Below are positions 23,301 to 34,048 of a stretch of DNA of 64,000 nucleotides, piece by piece; within the stretch, counting starts at the first letter, position 1, and every line of letters begins with the position of its first letter. Under the pieces are notes generated by a model that saw nothing but the letters and a program-made list of their open reading frames with translations, did not search any database and was not told the origin of the DNA. The stretch is taken from contig JAQFVV010000030.1 of the NCBI GenBank assembly GCA_028023455.1, positions 2,252,501 to 2,316,500 on the forward strand, read 5' to 3'. This stretch comes from Epiperipatus broadwayi (taxonomy: Eukaryota > Onychophora > Udeonychophora > Euonychophora > Peripatidae). The translations under genes and the position numbers were made by a program.

Positions 23301-23795
23301 GCAGGTTAAATTTTTAGTCAGATAGACTACACAATAAAGATAATTGGTTGTAATATTGCACCACTGATTGAGTGAACTAGAATATAGAGGTTGAAAAGAG
23401 AGAATAATTTGTAATCTTGAAAAATAAATATTTTATTTTACCAAACTTTTAATTCAATATTTGGACTATATGCATGTTTAAGTAGAAGGTTTATGTAGGG
23501 CTACTTTATATATGTTTTGAAACTTTCTTCAGATCTGATTAAGAGCTTTTGAGGACCTGAGTTCACACATAAGCCAGATGTTCACCACCCCTGATGTAGA
23601 GGATAGAATAAGGCAATATAATATTATAAAAGTAGTTATTTATTAATCCACTCAGCACAAATAGTTGGTTTAGATAATGTTGTCCTCATATATATATATA
23701 ATAAAATGTGGATTATTGGAATAATTATTGTATTTAAAATAATGAATTATATATAGAGTAAGTTAAAAACAAACTCTTATGAAGCTTCAAAAATA

Positions 23796-23850
23796 CCCTC
23801 AACCTCAGACCGCGGTTTCTGCCTCTAGCGTCATCAGTGAGGTGCTAGGG
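23796..23850 (-). ncRNA. Hammerhead ribozyme, type I (retrozyme unit 1)
   Basis: Minus strand: stem I strand CCTCA, CTGATGA (complement of 23831-23837), CGCTAGAGGCA, GAAA, CC-GC-GG, T, cleavage base C (complement of 23808), then TGAGG. Stem I is a perfect five-pair CCTCA/TGAGG, then an internal loop, then CCC/GGG (23848-23850 with 23796-23798). Stem III is ACC/GGT with a two-base loop. Stem II is the weak part: two G-C pairs beneath a C-A mismatch. All core bases match the consensus. Confidence 0.78.
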
Positions 23851-24165
23851 AATAAAAATACTAGAACTAGTCCAGCATTTTATCAATGCCTAACTATTGA
23901 GAAGAAAATCTGAAACTTTCAGACATTTAAATGTCCAAAAATCCAGCTATCTAACTCAAATAGCCGTATGTGACTGAACTAAGTTCAGATACACCATATA
24001 TTAATAGCTCTAGCAATATAAAATCGCCAAAGCATTAATAGCAAAAAATTAAAATTAAATTGATAAAAAATCCAAGTCATATGACCTAATTTTAATAAAG
24101 CTCCTATTTACAAATGTTATATATAGAGTAAGTTAAAAACAAACTCTTATGAAGCTTCAAAAATA

Positions 24166-24220
24166 CCCTCAGCCTCAGACCGTGGTTTCTGCCTCTAGCG
24201 TCATCAGTGAGGTGCTAGGG
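24166..24220 (-). ncRNA. Hammerhead ribozyme, type I (retrozyme unit 2)
   Basis: The same fold as in unit 1: CTGATGA complement at 24201-24207, GAAA, ACC-AC-GGT stem III (one base differs from unit 1, only in the loop), cleavage base C opposite 24178, and stem I CCTCA/TGAGG. Conservation of every paired base between the two units, with the change confined to a loop, supports the fold. Confidence 0.78.
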
Positions 24221-24464
24221 AATAAAAATACTAGAACTAGTCCAGCATTTTATCAATGCCTAACTATTGAGAAGAAAATCTGAAACTTTCAGACATTTAA
24301 ATGTCCAAAAATCTAGCTATCTAACTCAAACATTTGTAAATAGGAGCTTTATTAAAATTAGGTCATATGACTTGGATTTTTTATCAAAATAATGAATTAT
24401 AATAGTGATAATATATTTTATAAATAATTATAATAAACCACAGAAGTCATCATCATCATCATCA

Positions 24465-24761
24465 TCAACCATTATCAATCCACTGCAGGATGAAGGTCTC
24501 TCCAAGTTTAATCCATCTTCTCCGACCTTTAGCTTCTCTTCTCCACAACACCCCTGCACATTTTCTTATTTCATCCATCCATCTAACACGTGATCTCTTT
24601 CTGGGTCTTTTACAATCTCTTGGAATCCAATTTAAAATTTCAATTGTCCATCTATTATCATCTCTTCTAGCAATATATCCAGCCCAACTCCATTTCAATC
24701 TTTTAATTTTTTCAATAAGGTCAGTAACACCTGTTTGTTGTCTTACCCATACATTGCGTTT
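24465..24761 (-). pseudogene. RTE LINE C-terminal extension, past the stop
   Basis: In the same frame beyond the stop: WSWAGYIARRDDNRW, ILNWIPRDCKRPRKRSRVRW, and DEIRKCAG, matching the RTE C-terminal block W.GH.RR.D.RW...L.W.P....R.RGRP..RW.DEI. It finishes near 24465, just before the microsatellite tail. The shadow frame on the plus strand is not a gene. Confidence 0.85.
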
Positions 24762-26429
24762 TCAATCTCTTCTTTTTACTCCCAACATACATCTCTCCAT
24801 ACTTCTTTGAGTGGTCTGAAGTCTCTGTATTGCTCTTCTATTAAGTGTCCAAGTCTCAGATCCATAAGTAAGAACTAGTAAAACACATTTGTTAAAAACC
24901 ATCCTTTTCAAACACATAGGCATATTTCCTTTTAGTATCAAGTTATTTCTACCAAAAGCACTCCAACCCAGTTTAATTCTATGATTAATTTCCTCCATTA
25001 TGTTTCCATCTGTATTAATAATCTGACCAAGGTATTTGTAACTGTTAACTTCTTCTAATTCTTCGTAATCAATCTTTATTTTCATATTTTGAGCAAATCG
25101 ATTAAACATTACTTTAGTCTTTTTAACATTTATCTTTAGTCCTACTTTTCTACTTTCATCTGCTAACTCCTGCAACATTTCCTGCAGCTCTGAAGCATTA
25201 TTTGCAAAAACAACTACATCATCTGTGAAATCTAAATGACTTAAATACTCTCCATTTACTTTCACTCCTTTGGTTTTCCATTTTAATCCACAAAATACTT
25301 CTTGCAGCACTGCTGTAAAGAGTTTTGGAGATATGGAGTCACCGTGTCTTACACCTTTCTCAATGTTTATTTTTTCAGTATCATTATGTAATCTAATTGT
25401 TGCTGTTGCATTTTTATAAATATTTTTTAAAATATGACAATATCCTGGATCTATACCTTGATGATCCAATGCTTTAATCACTGAAGAAATGTGTATAGAA
25501 TCGAATGCCTTTTCATAATCTACAAATCCAAAACATAATGACAACTCATATACGTTTGTCCTTTCTATGACTTCTCTCAATACCTGGATATGATCTATTG
25601 TACTAAAACCACTTTTAAATCCAGCTTGTTCTCTTGGTTGGTGGAAATCCAAAGTTCTCTGTAGACGAGTTGTAATTATCTTGGTAAAAATTTTATATAA
25701 AACTGATAAAAGGCTGATAGGTCTGTAATTTCTAATATCTTCTTTATCACCTTTTTTAAATATTAATATTATTACTGCATTCTTCCAATCTTCTGGTACA
25801 TCTTTATCATTTAGACATTTGGTATATAACTTTGCTAAAATTGTTTCTAATTCTTCACCTGCTTCTTTTAATATATCAATTATAATTCCATCATTTCCTG
25901 GAGCCTTTCCTTTCTTCATACACTTAATTGCATGTCTCACTTCTTCATTTAAAATTCTGGGCAATTCGGAAGATGTAATAGATATAGGAGGTACTTGTTC
26001 TTTATTACTATATAATTCTTGATAAAAATCTTCTACCAATTTCATGATGTCATCTCTCTTTTTAGTAATAATTCCATCTTTTTTTCTTATTGCAGATAAA
26101 AATTTCCTACCAATACCAAAATTTTGTTTAACATTTTTGAGACTTTTATTTTCTTCTACAGCTTTCCTTGCTATTTCACAGTTATACTTTCTTATATCAT
26201 TTTCAACTCTTTTCCGTACCATTTTACAAAATTCGAGATATTCAATTCTTTTTAATACATCATTTTTGTATATCTTCATATTCCTTCTTTTCTTCATAAA
26301 TTCTCTAGTCTCAGTAGAAATTTTATTAGTCAATTGCTGCTTTTTTCTACCAGCTATGTTTGTTGCAGTTTTTAAAAGTGTATCAGTTATTTTCATATTA
26401 ATTTCATTCAAATCAAAAATCATGTTCAA
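24762..26429 (-). pseudogene. RTE LINE reverse transcriptase domain
   Basis: An open frame of 555 codons. RT motifs in order: GKAPGNDGI, NYRPISLLSVLYKIFTKII, REQAGFKSGFSTIDHI, FVDYEKAFDSI (first catalytic D), GVRHGDSISPKLFTAVLQ, FTDDVVVFA (the catalytic DD pair, normally F/YADD), and YKYLGQIINTDG. After these come LTYGSETWTLNRRAIQRL and RSMERCMLGV, diagnostic of the RTE C-terminus. The frame starts inside the ancestral protein because of the upstream duplication, and ends at a stop (24762) after KRRD. In the sister copy the box reads FADDVIVFA, so FTDD is a private change. Confidence 0.9.
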
Positions 26430-26585
26430 AATCTCCTAACACTTGAAACCTATTTGTAAGTTCTTGCTTTTTTCTACAAGCTATGTTTGTTGCAGTTTTT
26501 AAAAGTGTATCAGTTATTTTCATATTAATTTCATTCAAATCTGAATCATGTTCAAAATCTCCTAACACTTGAAACCTATTGGAAG
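26332..26585. repeat. 127-bp tandem duplication inside the LINE
   Basis: TTTTTTCTACCAGCTATG at 26341 recurs at 26468 as TTTTTTCTACAAGCTATG, and the following 100 bases repeat with few changes through CTCCTAACACTTGAAACCTAT. The period is 127, not a multiple of three, so it shifts the reading frame between endonuclease and RT. Few differences between copies point to a late event. Confidence 0.88.
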
Positions 26586-27548
26586 TTCTAATTTAAATTC
26601 ATTAGAATGTTTCTGAAGATTAGGAATATCAACTGTAAATATTGTTTTTCTTAATAATTTTTGTCTCTCTAGTTTTACATTAACACGTAACTTACACCTT
26701 ACTAATCGATGATCACTTCCTGTGTTAAATTTATTAAGAACATTACAATCTTGAAATATGTATTTTCTGTTAGTCAAAATATAATCCAATTCTGCTGTAC
26801 CTTCATTTGGATGCTTCCATGTCCATTTCCTTTTAACATTTTTTTCAAAAAATGAATTCATAATATAAAGTTTTTCTTTTTCTGCAAACTCCACAAGTCT
26901 ATGTCCTCTCTCATTTCTATTACCATAACCAAAATTACCTACAACAATTTCATCTTTCATTTGTGTACCAATTCTAGCATTAAAGTCTCCCATAACAATT
27001 TTAAAATGTTGTTTACTCTGATCAAAAGCCTTTTGTACATCCATATAAAAATCTTCTACTACTTCATCACTATGAGAACTTGTTGGGGCATAAACCTGAA
27101 TTATCTGCATTTGGTATCTGCTATTAAGTTGTATAACTAATCTTGCCACTCTGTCCAATATACCATCAATCTCCACAATATTGTTCTTCCACTTTTTATT
27201 TATAATGAATCCTACTCCACTTGTATTTCCAATATGTGTGCCTTTATAATAGAGTATATGTCCACTTTTTAAATCAATTGTTTCTTCTCCTTTTCTCCTA
27301 ACTTCACAAAGTCCAATAATGTCCCATTTAATATAAGACTGTTTTTCTTCTAATTCTTGCAATCTTCCTTCACTTGAAAGTGATCTGCAGTTGTAAGTAC
27401 CTAAATAAAAAGTCATCATCAAATGGCAGCCTGGGTCTGCAATCAGGGGATTCTTAGCACCCTCTGCCTTCGGCCACCAACCACTGCCTTGGTTAGTGAC
27501 TTTACAGCCTCCTGGGAATAAGGGCCATGCTTTATTTTTGTCTGTCAT
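26562..27548 (-). pseudogene. RTE LINE endonuclease domain
   Basis: An open frame of 328 codons. Residues about 50-290 form an AP-endonuclease-like domain that nicks target DNA for target-primed reverse transcription. Visible motifs in order: TYNCRSL, GLCEVRRKG (catalytic E), VYAPTSSHSD, VMGDFNARIG (catalytic D and N), LDYILTNRK, and GSDHRLVRCKLRV (catalytic D-H). All key residues are present. The frame should continue into the RT but hits a stop after GFKC because of a one-base deletion relative to the duplicated copy. A methionine precedes about 50 residues not obviously part of the domain. Function is well known for the family; this copy cannot make a full protein. Confidence 0.88.
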
Positions 27549-28200
27549 AATTGTATATATGTATTGAAAAAATATTTATCATTTACACAAACATTCACAG
27601 AAGTACTTTCATTTAATTTCTTAACCTTCTTCAACTGAAAACTATTTAAATTCAAATATAGCAAGTAAATGCTATCAAAACGTAATACAAGATTCATAAA
27701 TTTTAACAGTAACAAATTATTAATTAAAGACATCCTATTTCTATTTTTAAATACCATCTTTTTCTTTTATTATGATTTCTTTCATCATGAAGAATCTTAG
27801 CATTTTCCAAATCAAAATTGAATGTAAACTTGCATGTTTTTTCATGATTAAAGGAACCAAATATGCTGTTATTAAATCAGGGTTATTTTTATTTTTTATG
27901 TGATTATATAACAATTGATACTCTTTTAAGCTTTTCTTAAGATTAGTCTTTGATTCACTATATATGAAGAAATGCTTGACATAGAATTTGATAAACAGTA
28001 TTATTTTTTTGTTTGAAAGGTATAATATTTTTAAAATTATTTATCAATCTATTAACACTATGTACAACACAAAATGAAACAGTAAATAAATGATGGGTCA
28101 ATATACCGAGAGAGTTGAAGTACATACAGATACAATTGTTTTTTTTTAATTGAATATGGATGGTCAAAGAATAAAATTTATTAACAACATTTTAAAAAGC
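27549..28200 (-). pseudogene. Penelope-like element, C-terminal (GIY-YIG side) fragment, minus strand
   Basis: Minus-strand reading in more than one frame gives VNRLINNFKNIIPFK, VYQILCQA, then SESKTNLKKSLKEYQLLYNH, then FNFDLENAKILHDERNHNKR, then LRFDSIYLLYLNLNSFQLKK. The same blocks, in the same order, occur on the plus strand at 29280-29720. The block FDLENAKIL.DERNH.KR is typical of the C-terminal region of PLE proteins after the GIY-YIG motif. At least two frameshifts and stops are present. It reads away from the plus-strand copy, so the pair is head to head. Confidence 0.68.
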
Positions 28201-28259
28201 TAAAAATAAAGCCATAAGAAATAATGTATTATATAATATACCTTCTTTAAATTCTGAAT

Positions 28260-29745
28260 GTTCTCATATTTTTATAAATGTAAAATTACAATAATATGGA
28301 AATCCTTTTACACTTATAACGAATTTTGGTGTTTCGTTTATGTATCAGATCTCTAAATATATTGGTAAGGTATTACAAGACATTTTAGGGTATGGTGAAA
28401 ATACTATTGATTCATTTTTTGAATTTATAGATAAAATGATGAAATTGATAATATTGCCTCATTAGATGTGTTAGAAATGTATGGTTCTATTAATAGATTG
28501 GATTCCATAAAGATTATTGAACAAGCCCTAATAAGTAAAAGTGTTTGCCAGTATATTATAAAATTTATTATTAATTCTTTGAAATTTATTATAGTTAATA
28601 TCATTGCTCTTTTTGAAGTTTAATGTTATAAAATGGTTAAAGGATGAGACATAGGTCAGCCTTAGTTGCACAAATTTGTAATTTTGTTTTGTCTACATAA
28701 AGAAGAAGATTTTCATTAACTGGAATTTTAAAGATATTAAAATGTACAAATGATATATTGATGATGTTTTCGTTTGAGGGCATGGGTATAACATAAATTG
28801 TCCTTTGGATGTGTTAAACAATTTAAATGGCTTGAAATGGATTACTAAAAAAGAACAGAATAAAACTAATAAATATATTGATTTGTATGTTAAAAGAAAT
28901 GATGGTTTACTACATTATAAATTGGTAAACCATTGCAAATAAAGGTTATGAACTTTGTAAATCAAAAGTACCAGTTATGCATAAGATGGCAAGTATTAGA
29001 TCTTTTTATTCACAATGAGAAATTATGTCATCATATAAAAGTGATGAAACACAAAATATTGAAACATTTACAAAAGAGTTAATAGAACTTGTTATAATGT
29101 TAAACAAATTTATTGCATTTTATGCCAATTTTAAAAAAAAATACTACTGTAAACAAACTGAAAGTTAACGATAAAAAATGAAATTCTATTCCGTATGTTT
29201 CAAATGCTCAAAGTAATTTCAATATATATATATATGGTTTTATTTAATGTTTTATTTATGTTCTATATACTGTTAATAGATTGGTAAATAATTCAAAAAA
29301 TAATATACCTTTTAAACAAAAAAGGTAAGATTGTGCATCAAATTTTATATAAATGTATGACTTCATACATAGGAGAATCAAGGTATAGTCTTGAGAAAGA
29401 TTAAAAGTGCATAAATTGTTATACAAACATATAAAAAATAAGAGAAATAATGATTCAATAACATGTTTCTTTGATCATGAAAACCTTGTGAGTTCACTTT
29501 CAATTTTGATCTGGAAAATACTAAAATTCTTCTTGAGGAGAGAAACCATAGTAAAAGATAAATTAAGAAGACAGTCTTTATAAAAAGTAATAGGATGATT
29601 TATATTAACAGATAATGTACTAATGTTAAATTTCATGATATATTACGATTTGATAGCATTTACTTCTGCTATATTTGAATTTAAATGGTCTTCAGCTGAA
29701 GAAGGTTAAGAAACTAACTGAAAGTATTTCTGTGGTTTATTTATT
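28260..29745 (+). pseudogene. Penelope-like element: reverse transcriptase and GIY-YIG endonuclease remnant
   Basis: Frames patched by eye show PLE motifs in order: ASLDVLEMYGSI (28450-28490; family motif SxDVxxxYxSIP), DIGQP (28650-28665, for MGxP), YIDDVFV (28754-28773, the catalytic YxDD box), and GLKWITKKEQNKTNKYIDLY. The endonuclease follows: VNRLVNNSKNNIPFK, YKCMTSYIGESRYSLEK (29348-29400, the YIG part and conserved R), HKLLYKHIKN, FNFDLENTKILLEERNHSKR, and LRFDSIYF. At least eight stops or frameshifts break it. PLEs retrotranspose with this RT-endonuclease, and their ends can carry hammerheads, so this is a possible past driver of the hammerhead repeats here. That link is inference. 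Confidence 0.78.
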
Positions 29746-30730
29746 TATAAAAACATATTATTACCATTAAAATTCATTATTTTTATTATAATATATATAT
29801 ATGATAATGTAGCTCACCCTATATTTACATTTTAAAAGAAATGTAAAAACATAATGTCTGATGGTCATATAATTAATCAATGATGACATTATTCTTTAGA
29901 TTTTAAAATTTAATATTAATTAGAAGTTTATCTTTAATTACTCAATGGTTCACCAAATGGATCTGGTTAAGATGTGCATTTTTTTAGCTAATTTAATAAT
30001 AGTTAATTATAATAAAATGCTATCATATACTTGGCTTTTTAAGTTACTAATAAGCTGAATATTCTGCACTTTCAATTTATACATCACACAATTTTTTAGA
30101 ATACTTATTACATTTCCAGATACATCATCTAGCTCTAAAAATAGGATATAATCTAAAAGAGATAGCTTTGATTTTGAAATAAACCCAGTAAAAGCCATAT
30201 CATCTCCATATGAATGACTATTTTATAGATGTTGAATCTAACCTTTTATATTCCTACTAATTCTTATTATTACTTCAAGTTCTTGCACACAGAAAGTATA
30301 GATATTGAGAATGTTTGATGCACACACTATCCTGAACTAATTTATTATGTGAAAAAAACACTTTCAGGTGCTGGAATGAGAATAAAATGAAAGTTGTCTG
30401 GTTTAATGATTAAACAACATATTTATTCACGTAAATAATATAAAGAACATTGACATAAACATACGACAGTTTTGAATGTGCATATTATAGGATTTGATTG
30501 CATAAACATCTGTCAGATAGATATTTGATATATCATTATATATTAGTTAATTCTTAATTAATTTCATTATTGTTAACCAATATTTGAGAAATTACATTCT
30601 ACTAAATTACAAGCATGCTAATATCTGAGTCAAAATCAAACTCATCTGCCAACTTAAATATCATTATAAAAATATCACTTTTCTTCCTCTTCCACAACTT
30701 CATAATTTATTCTCTGCAACCATAGAGGAA
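29746..30730. other. AT-rich non-coding stretch
   Basis: No gene or repeat recognised. The 63-codon minus frame at 30007-30198 shows no motif. Confidence 0.5.
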
Positions 30731-30732
30731 AT

Positions 30733-30771
30733 CAAGAGGAGGAGGAGAAGGAGGAGAGAAGAAAAAGAAGA

Positions 30772-30870
<99 letters not shown>

Positions 30871-30899
30871 TTAATAATAATAATAATAATAATAATAAT
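30733..30899. repeat. Purine run and (AAT)n microsatellite
   Basis: A GA-rich run (30733-30772) is followed by about 41 copies of AAT (30775-30899), with one interruption at 30871. The poly-asparagine frame over it is an artefact. It sits directly after the 3' end of a minus-strand LINE fragment and may have grown from that element's A-rich tail. Confidence 0.9.
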
Positions 30900-31440
30900 T
30901 TAATTTTTATTTTATTTATTTATTTATTCATTATGAAACAAACAATAAATGTATAATACAGTGAGATAAATTCCATACAAGAAAAATCTTGTGTGAGGAA
31001 TTTAAATGTAACAACTAAAAACACTAATAAAATACAAAAAAAAAAGGATAAATATAACATAAAATACTAAAATCACACAGATATTGCATTTGGCAATTCA
31101 ATCACAGTAGTAAATAATTACAACATAACATACAATATAAACAAAAAAAAATATAAACAAACAAAATAAAACCAACGCTTAGCATAATATAACCAGTGCC
31201 ATAAATACTTTTTAAAAATCAAATAACTAGTGTTCATTAAATTCACAGAACAATCTCTTATAAACATATTAAATAATTTAGGACTATTATAACTAAATTG
31301 CTGCCTACTAGATGTTTTAAGAAAATTAGGTAAAGCTAACTGATATTTAGTAGATAAACGAGTATTTACAACAGAAGATTTAGTACCCAAATGAAGTTTC
31401 CTACAATAAATATCAAGAATCACTCTATAATAATAATTTC
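30900..31440 (-). pseudogene. LINE RT C-terminus and 3' end (CR1/Jockey-like)
   Basis: The minus frame 31118-31423 encodes TRLSTKYQLALPNFLKT, then QQFSYNSPKLFNMFI, and IFKKYLWHWL. The run F.Y..PKLWN.LP..i......FKK.LK.WL is a well-known C-terminal signature of CR1/Jockey-group RT proteins; W is F here. Past the stop the minus strand runs to an AATAAATAAATAAAT tail near 30925, then the microsatellite. It is 5' truncated near 31440. The hydrophobic tail of the frame lies past the conserved part and is probably not real. Confidence 0.65.
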
Positions 31441-31518
31441 AGATTTTTCTTCACCATTAACAACCGTATAATAATAATAATAATAATAATAATTATTATA
31501 ATTATAATAATAATAATA

Positions 31519-31553
<35 letters not shown>

Positions 31554-32439
31554 ATTATATTTATGATACCATAAATTAAACCTAAAATGTATATAAACAA
31601 TTAATATTTTATAATGAGGACTGTTATAAACTGAAATACTTAAATGTGCGTATTATCAATTATTTTTTATATAAGTTGGGTTTGAAATTGTGTCACAGTG
31701 ATTTAGTTGTTAGCTTTTTTTCTTTACTTTGATTGAATTGCATGTTGTTTTTCAGGCCTCCTTGATTCCTATTGATTTTAAACATCACACACAAATATTT
31801 ACATTATAAAATAAATCATTTCCGGGTCAAATCAACACCATCTTTGGCACAGTAATACAGGGCCATCTTCCAGGCTTTATACTAGATTTAGGAAGATAAT
31901 TTCTAAGTCATCAAATAGTTGGAAGAACCAGTTCAAACTTGGTGACTCTTAGTTATTCATTTGAAAAAGCTATAAGTATAAATATAGCTTATCATTATTG
32001 CAATGAAGATATATGGATAAGTATTTTCCTATCTGAGAGATAGACTTGTTAATTCTTTAACAATCAGCTAGTATTAGAAGCAGTCAACAAATGTTGATAC
32101 TTATTTGAAGGATGAATACTATAATCTGCTAATTCATCATATCTAATTTGATAAATGATGGATAATTAACTGAAATCTAATGTTATGAGACGTTTTTATT
32201 AGAATATCTTTTATAACTTTCCATAATGTTGCTGAACGTTTTTTTGATTTTTTATTTTTTAAAATTATTTTTTATCATTCAGAAATTAATCTGCCTATCT
32301 GCATAGAATCCCCCCCCCTCAAAAACATATCTAATCCTTTCAACTTGTTTTTATTTATGATGGTTTTTTATTGGTATTTTGTAATAACTAATTTTACACA
32401 TATTAAAAAAAATATATTCTTATTCCTCTCTTTTACTTT
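31441..32439. other. AAT/ATT microsatellite followed by AT-rich stretch
   Basis: 31470-31552 holds AAT repeats that turn into ATT repeats, so the tract is palindromic and could form a hairpin or cruciform. No gene after it. A C-run lies near 32309-32318. Confidence 0.6.
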
Positions 32440-32665
32440 TTTTGCATATCTTCATATATTCATATATATTGCTTATAATAACTCCCCTCGTATACACTTT
32501 AATGCAAATTTTTTTTTAATGATTCCTTTATTTTGCTGACAGTTTCGACTGTCCTTATGAAGACTATAGGACAGTGAAAATTGTCAGGAAAATAATGGAT
32601 TTGCATTAAAGTATACATGAGTGAAGTTATTGTATAAGCAATATATATGAATATAAAAATAATAT
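32440..32665. repeat. Foldback repeat, family C
   Basis: Left arm 32440-32555 and right arm 32560-32662 are reverse complements (ATATATTGCTTATAATAACT against AGTTATTGTATAAGCAATAT). The inner part reads GACAGTTTCGACTGTCC on the left and GGACAGTGAAAATTGTC on the right. It shares ends with the copy at 35.5 kb. Confidence 0.72.
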
Positions 32666-33388
32666 AAAGTATTTCTATATTTTTTTATTTTATATTATGA
32701 TCATGCAAAAATATTATAATTTTCACCGGTTAAATAAATGCTTTTAGAGATATATGTTTGCAATTACATTTTCTAATTGGCCAAATTTTCCATTACATGT
32801 TAGGACTATATTCATGAAGACTGACTTCTCTGTCTAAAGTTATAAAGTTGAAGTCACAATTGTATCTATAAAGATTATATAGCACAAACCACTTGTTGAA
32901 ATATCAAATATCTGAAAATTATTAAATTTTTAGACTTGAACCAAAGTGCTATAAATATGAAATGAAATGGACTGCAAAAATTATTCACGGATGAAGCCTT
33001 GCAACTAATATATTTTTGTTGGGGGGGGGGGGGGCGCATATACTTTTATATCACCAAAATGGATATTTATTTTCTCTAAATTCGATTTAATTTTTTATGA
33101 TTGTAATATCACCACATTAAAACCTTTTATTTAAAATTATTTTCTTAATATCAAACCCTGCCTATTGTAATATTTCTGCTCACACTGTAACATAATTCAC
33201 AATCATCACAAAATTTATACATAACTAATCTTCAACTTATATAGACTCTACATATGTTGACTCATAATTAAATAGTAAAATCTCTTTAAAAAAAGCTTCT
33301 GGAATGTTATAGAATGAGGAAGATCATAGATCAATCTGATTGAAAAAGAAGAGAACTGCGCTTTTAACTTTTATATTTGCAATGAAAT
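32666..33388. other. AT-rich non-coding stretch
   Basis: No gene. A run of about 14 G (33020-33034) is the longest G homopolymer in the window. Confidence 0.5.
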
Positions 33389-33528
33389 GCCTAATATGAT
33401 TTTAATTAGAGGTTGAATTTTGTAAAATAACTTTTTTTATATTATAAATAACTCATTTGCCTAATATGATTTTAATTAGAGGTTGAATTTTGTAAAATAA
33501 CTTTTTTTATATTATAAATAACTCATTT
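33389..33528. repeat. Perfect 70-bp tandem duplication
   Basis: 33389-33458 and 33459-33528 (start GCCTAATATGATTTTAATTA) look identical by eye. This is recent, or an assembly duplicate. No gene is affected. Confidence 0.9.
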
Positions 33529-34048
33529 CAGGACAAATTCATCTTCAACAATCTCTCATAGAAGAACAGGGAAGAAAAAGGCTTATTAATTTTTGAGTAG
33601 TGAGAATTTGGACAGTTTTCCATTTCTGTTTTTACCCATTATAATAAAAAAGGCTTGATATTTAATTCCAATAAATGTTGGATAGTTAGTTGGGTCAGAA
33701 ATGGGCTAGCTTTAGAAAAAATCCCTAAACCTTCAAATCTTCCATCTTAAGCATAGAAAGTGATGTATTACTTCTGTACTATAAGACTTTTTTACAGTAG
33801 ATAGTACTGTCCTATATATAAAGTGCTTAAATAATTTGATGCTTTATAAATGTACATGATTTATTTATGCATATGTGCATATATTTAGTTTTAATTTTTA
33901 AATGTAACCTTTTTATTATCAAGCCATAACACTTATACAGAATTAAAATCTGATATTGTATATTTTGCCTTCTGTAGCAGTCTAAGGAACAATCCATATA
34001 TATATATTGAATTAAATATTTCCATAAATTGTCATAGAAATAGAGAGG
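33529..34048. other. AT-rich non-coding stretch
   Basis: No gene or repeat recognised; the 80-codon minus frame at 33827-34069 runs into a foldback arm and shows no motif. Confidence 0.5.

Larger units (their letters stand above)
20714..23601. mobile_element. hAT-like DNA element with perfect 8-bp target duplication, filled by nested insertions
   Basis: The left terminus CAGGGATGTGGAAAC starts at 20722. The right terminus ends GTTCACCACCCCTG at 23593, whose complement is CAGGGGTGGTGAAC. Both fit the CAGGG-type hAT terminus and agree at about 10 of the first 15 bases. They are flanked by a perfect 8-bp repeat, ATGTAGAG, at 20714-20721 and 23594-23601; 8 bp is the hAT duplication length. Inside lie family A hammerhead elements (21.5-22.56 kb) and an inverted SINE-like pair (22.6-23.3 kb), so the original element was much shorter, perhaps about 1.2 kb. 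I see no transposase motif, so it was probably non-autonomous. Confidence 0.68.
23736..24400 (-). mobile_element. Retrozyme-like tandem hammerhead element with 15-bp target duplication
   Basis: Two head-to-tail units start at 23751 and 24121 (ATATAGAGTAAGTTAAAAAC), a period of 370 bases. The second unit stops near 24330 and is followed by 24331-24385, the reverse complement of 24061-24116 at the end of unit one. Each unit holds a minus-strand hammerhead. The whole is flanked by the exact 15-base repeat AAAATAATGAATTAT at 23736-23750 and 24386-24400. No protein is encoded. Tandem hammerhead units without coding capacity describe animal retrozymes, thought to be mobilised by PLE enzymes. The 3' end of the RTE element lies about 50 bases to the right. 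Confidence 0.78.
24449..27548 (-). mobile_element. RTE-type LINE, nearly full length, inactive
   Basis: The order on the minus strand is endonuclease (from 27548), reverse transcriptase, and an RTE-type C-terminal part. The 3' end is a short (TGATGA)-type microsatellite at about 24449-24467, the usual RTE tail in place of polyA. Damage: a 127-bp tandem duplication (copies begin near 26341 and 26468), a one-base deletion next to it, and a stop at 24762. A truncated sister copy at 38.9-39.8 kb shows the family is multi-copy. The 5' end abuts a PLE fragment. Confidence 0.88.

Noticed and set aside
24490-26439. Plus-strand frames over the RTE element
   Set aside because: Shadows of the minus-strand reverse transcriptase, which has clear ordered motifs.
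29696-29714. CTGAAGAAGGTTAAGAAAC at the end of the plus-strand PLE as a hammerhead-like motif
   Set aside because: The bases between do not pair, and the same stretch is conserved as protein (LKKVKKL) in the minus-strand copy, so coding explains it.
30771-30956. Open frame coding a long poly-asparagine protein
   Set aside because: It is a plain (AAT)n microsatellite read in one frame.
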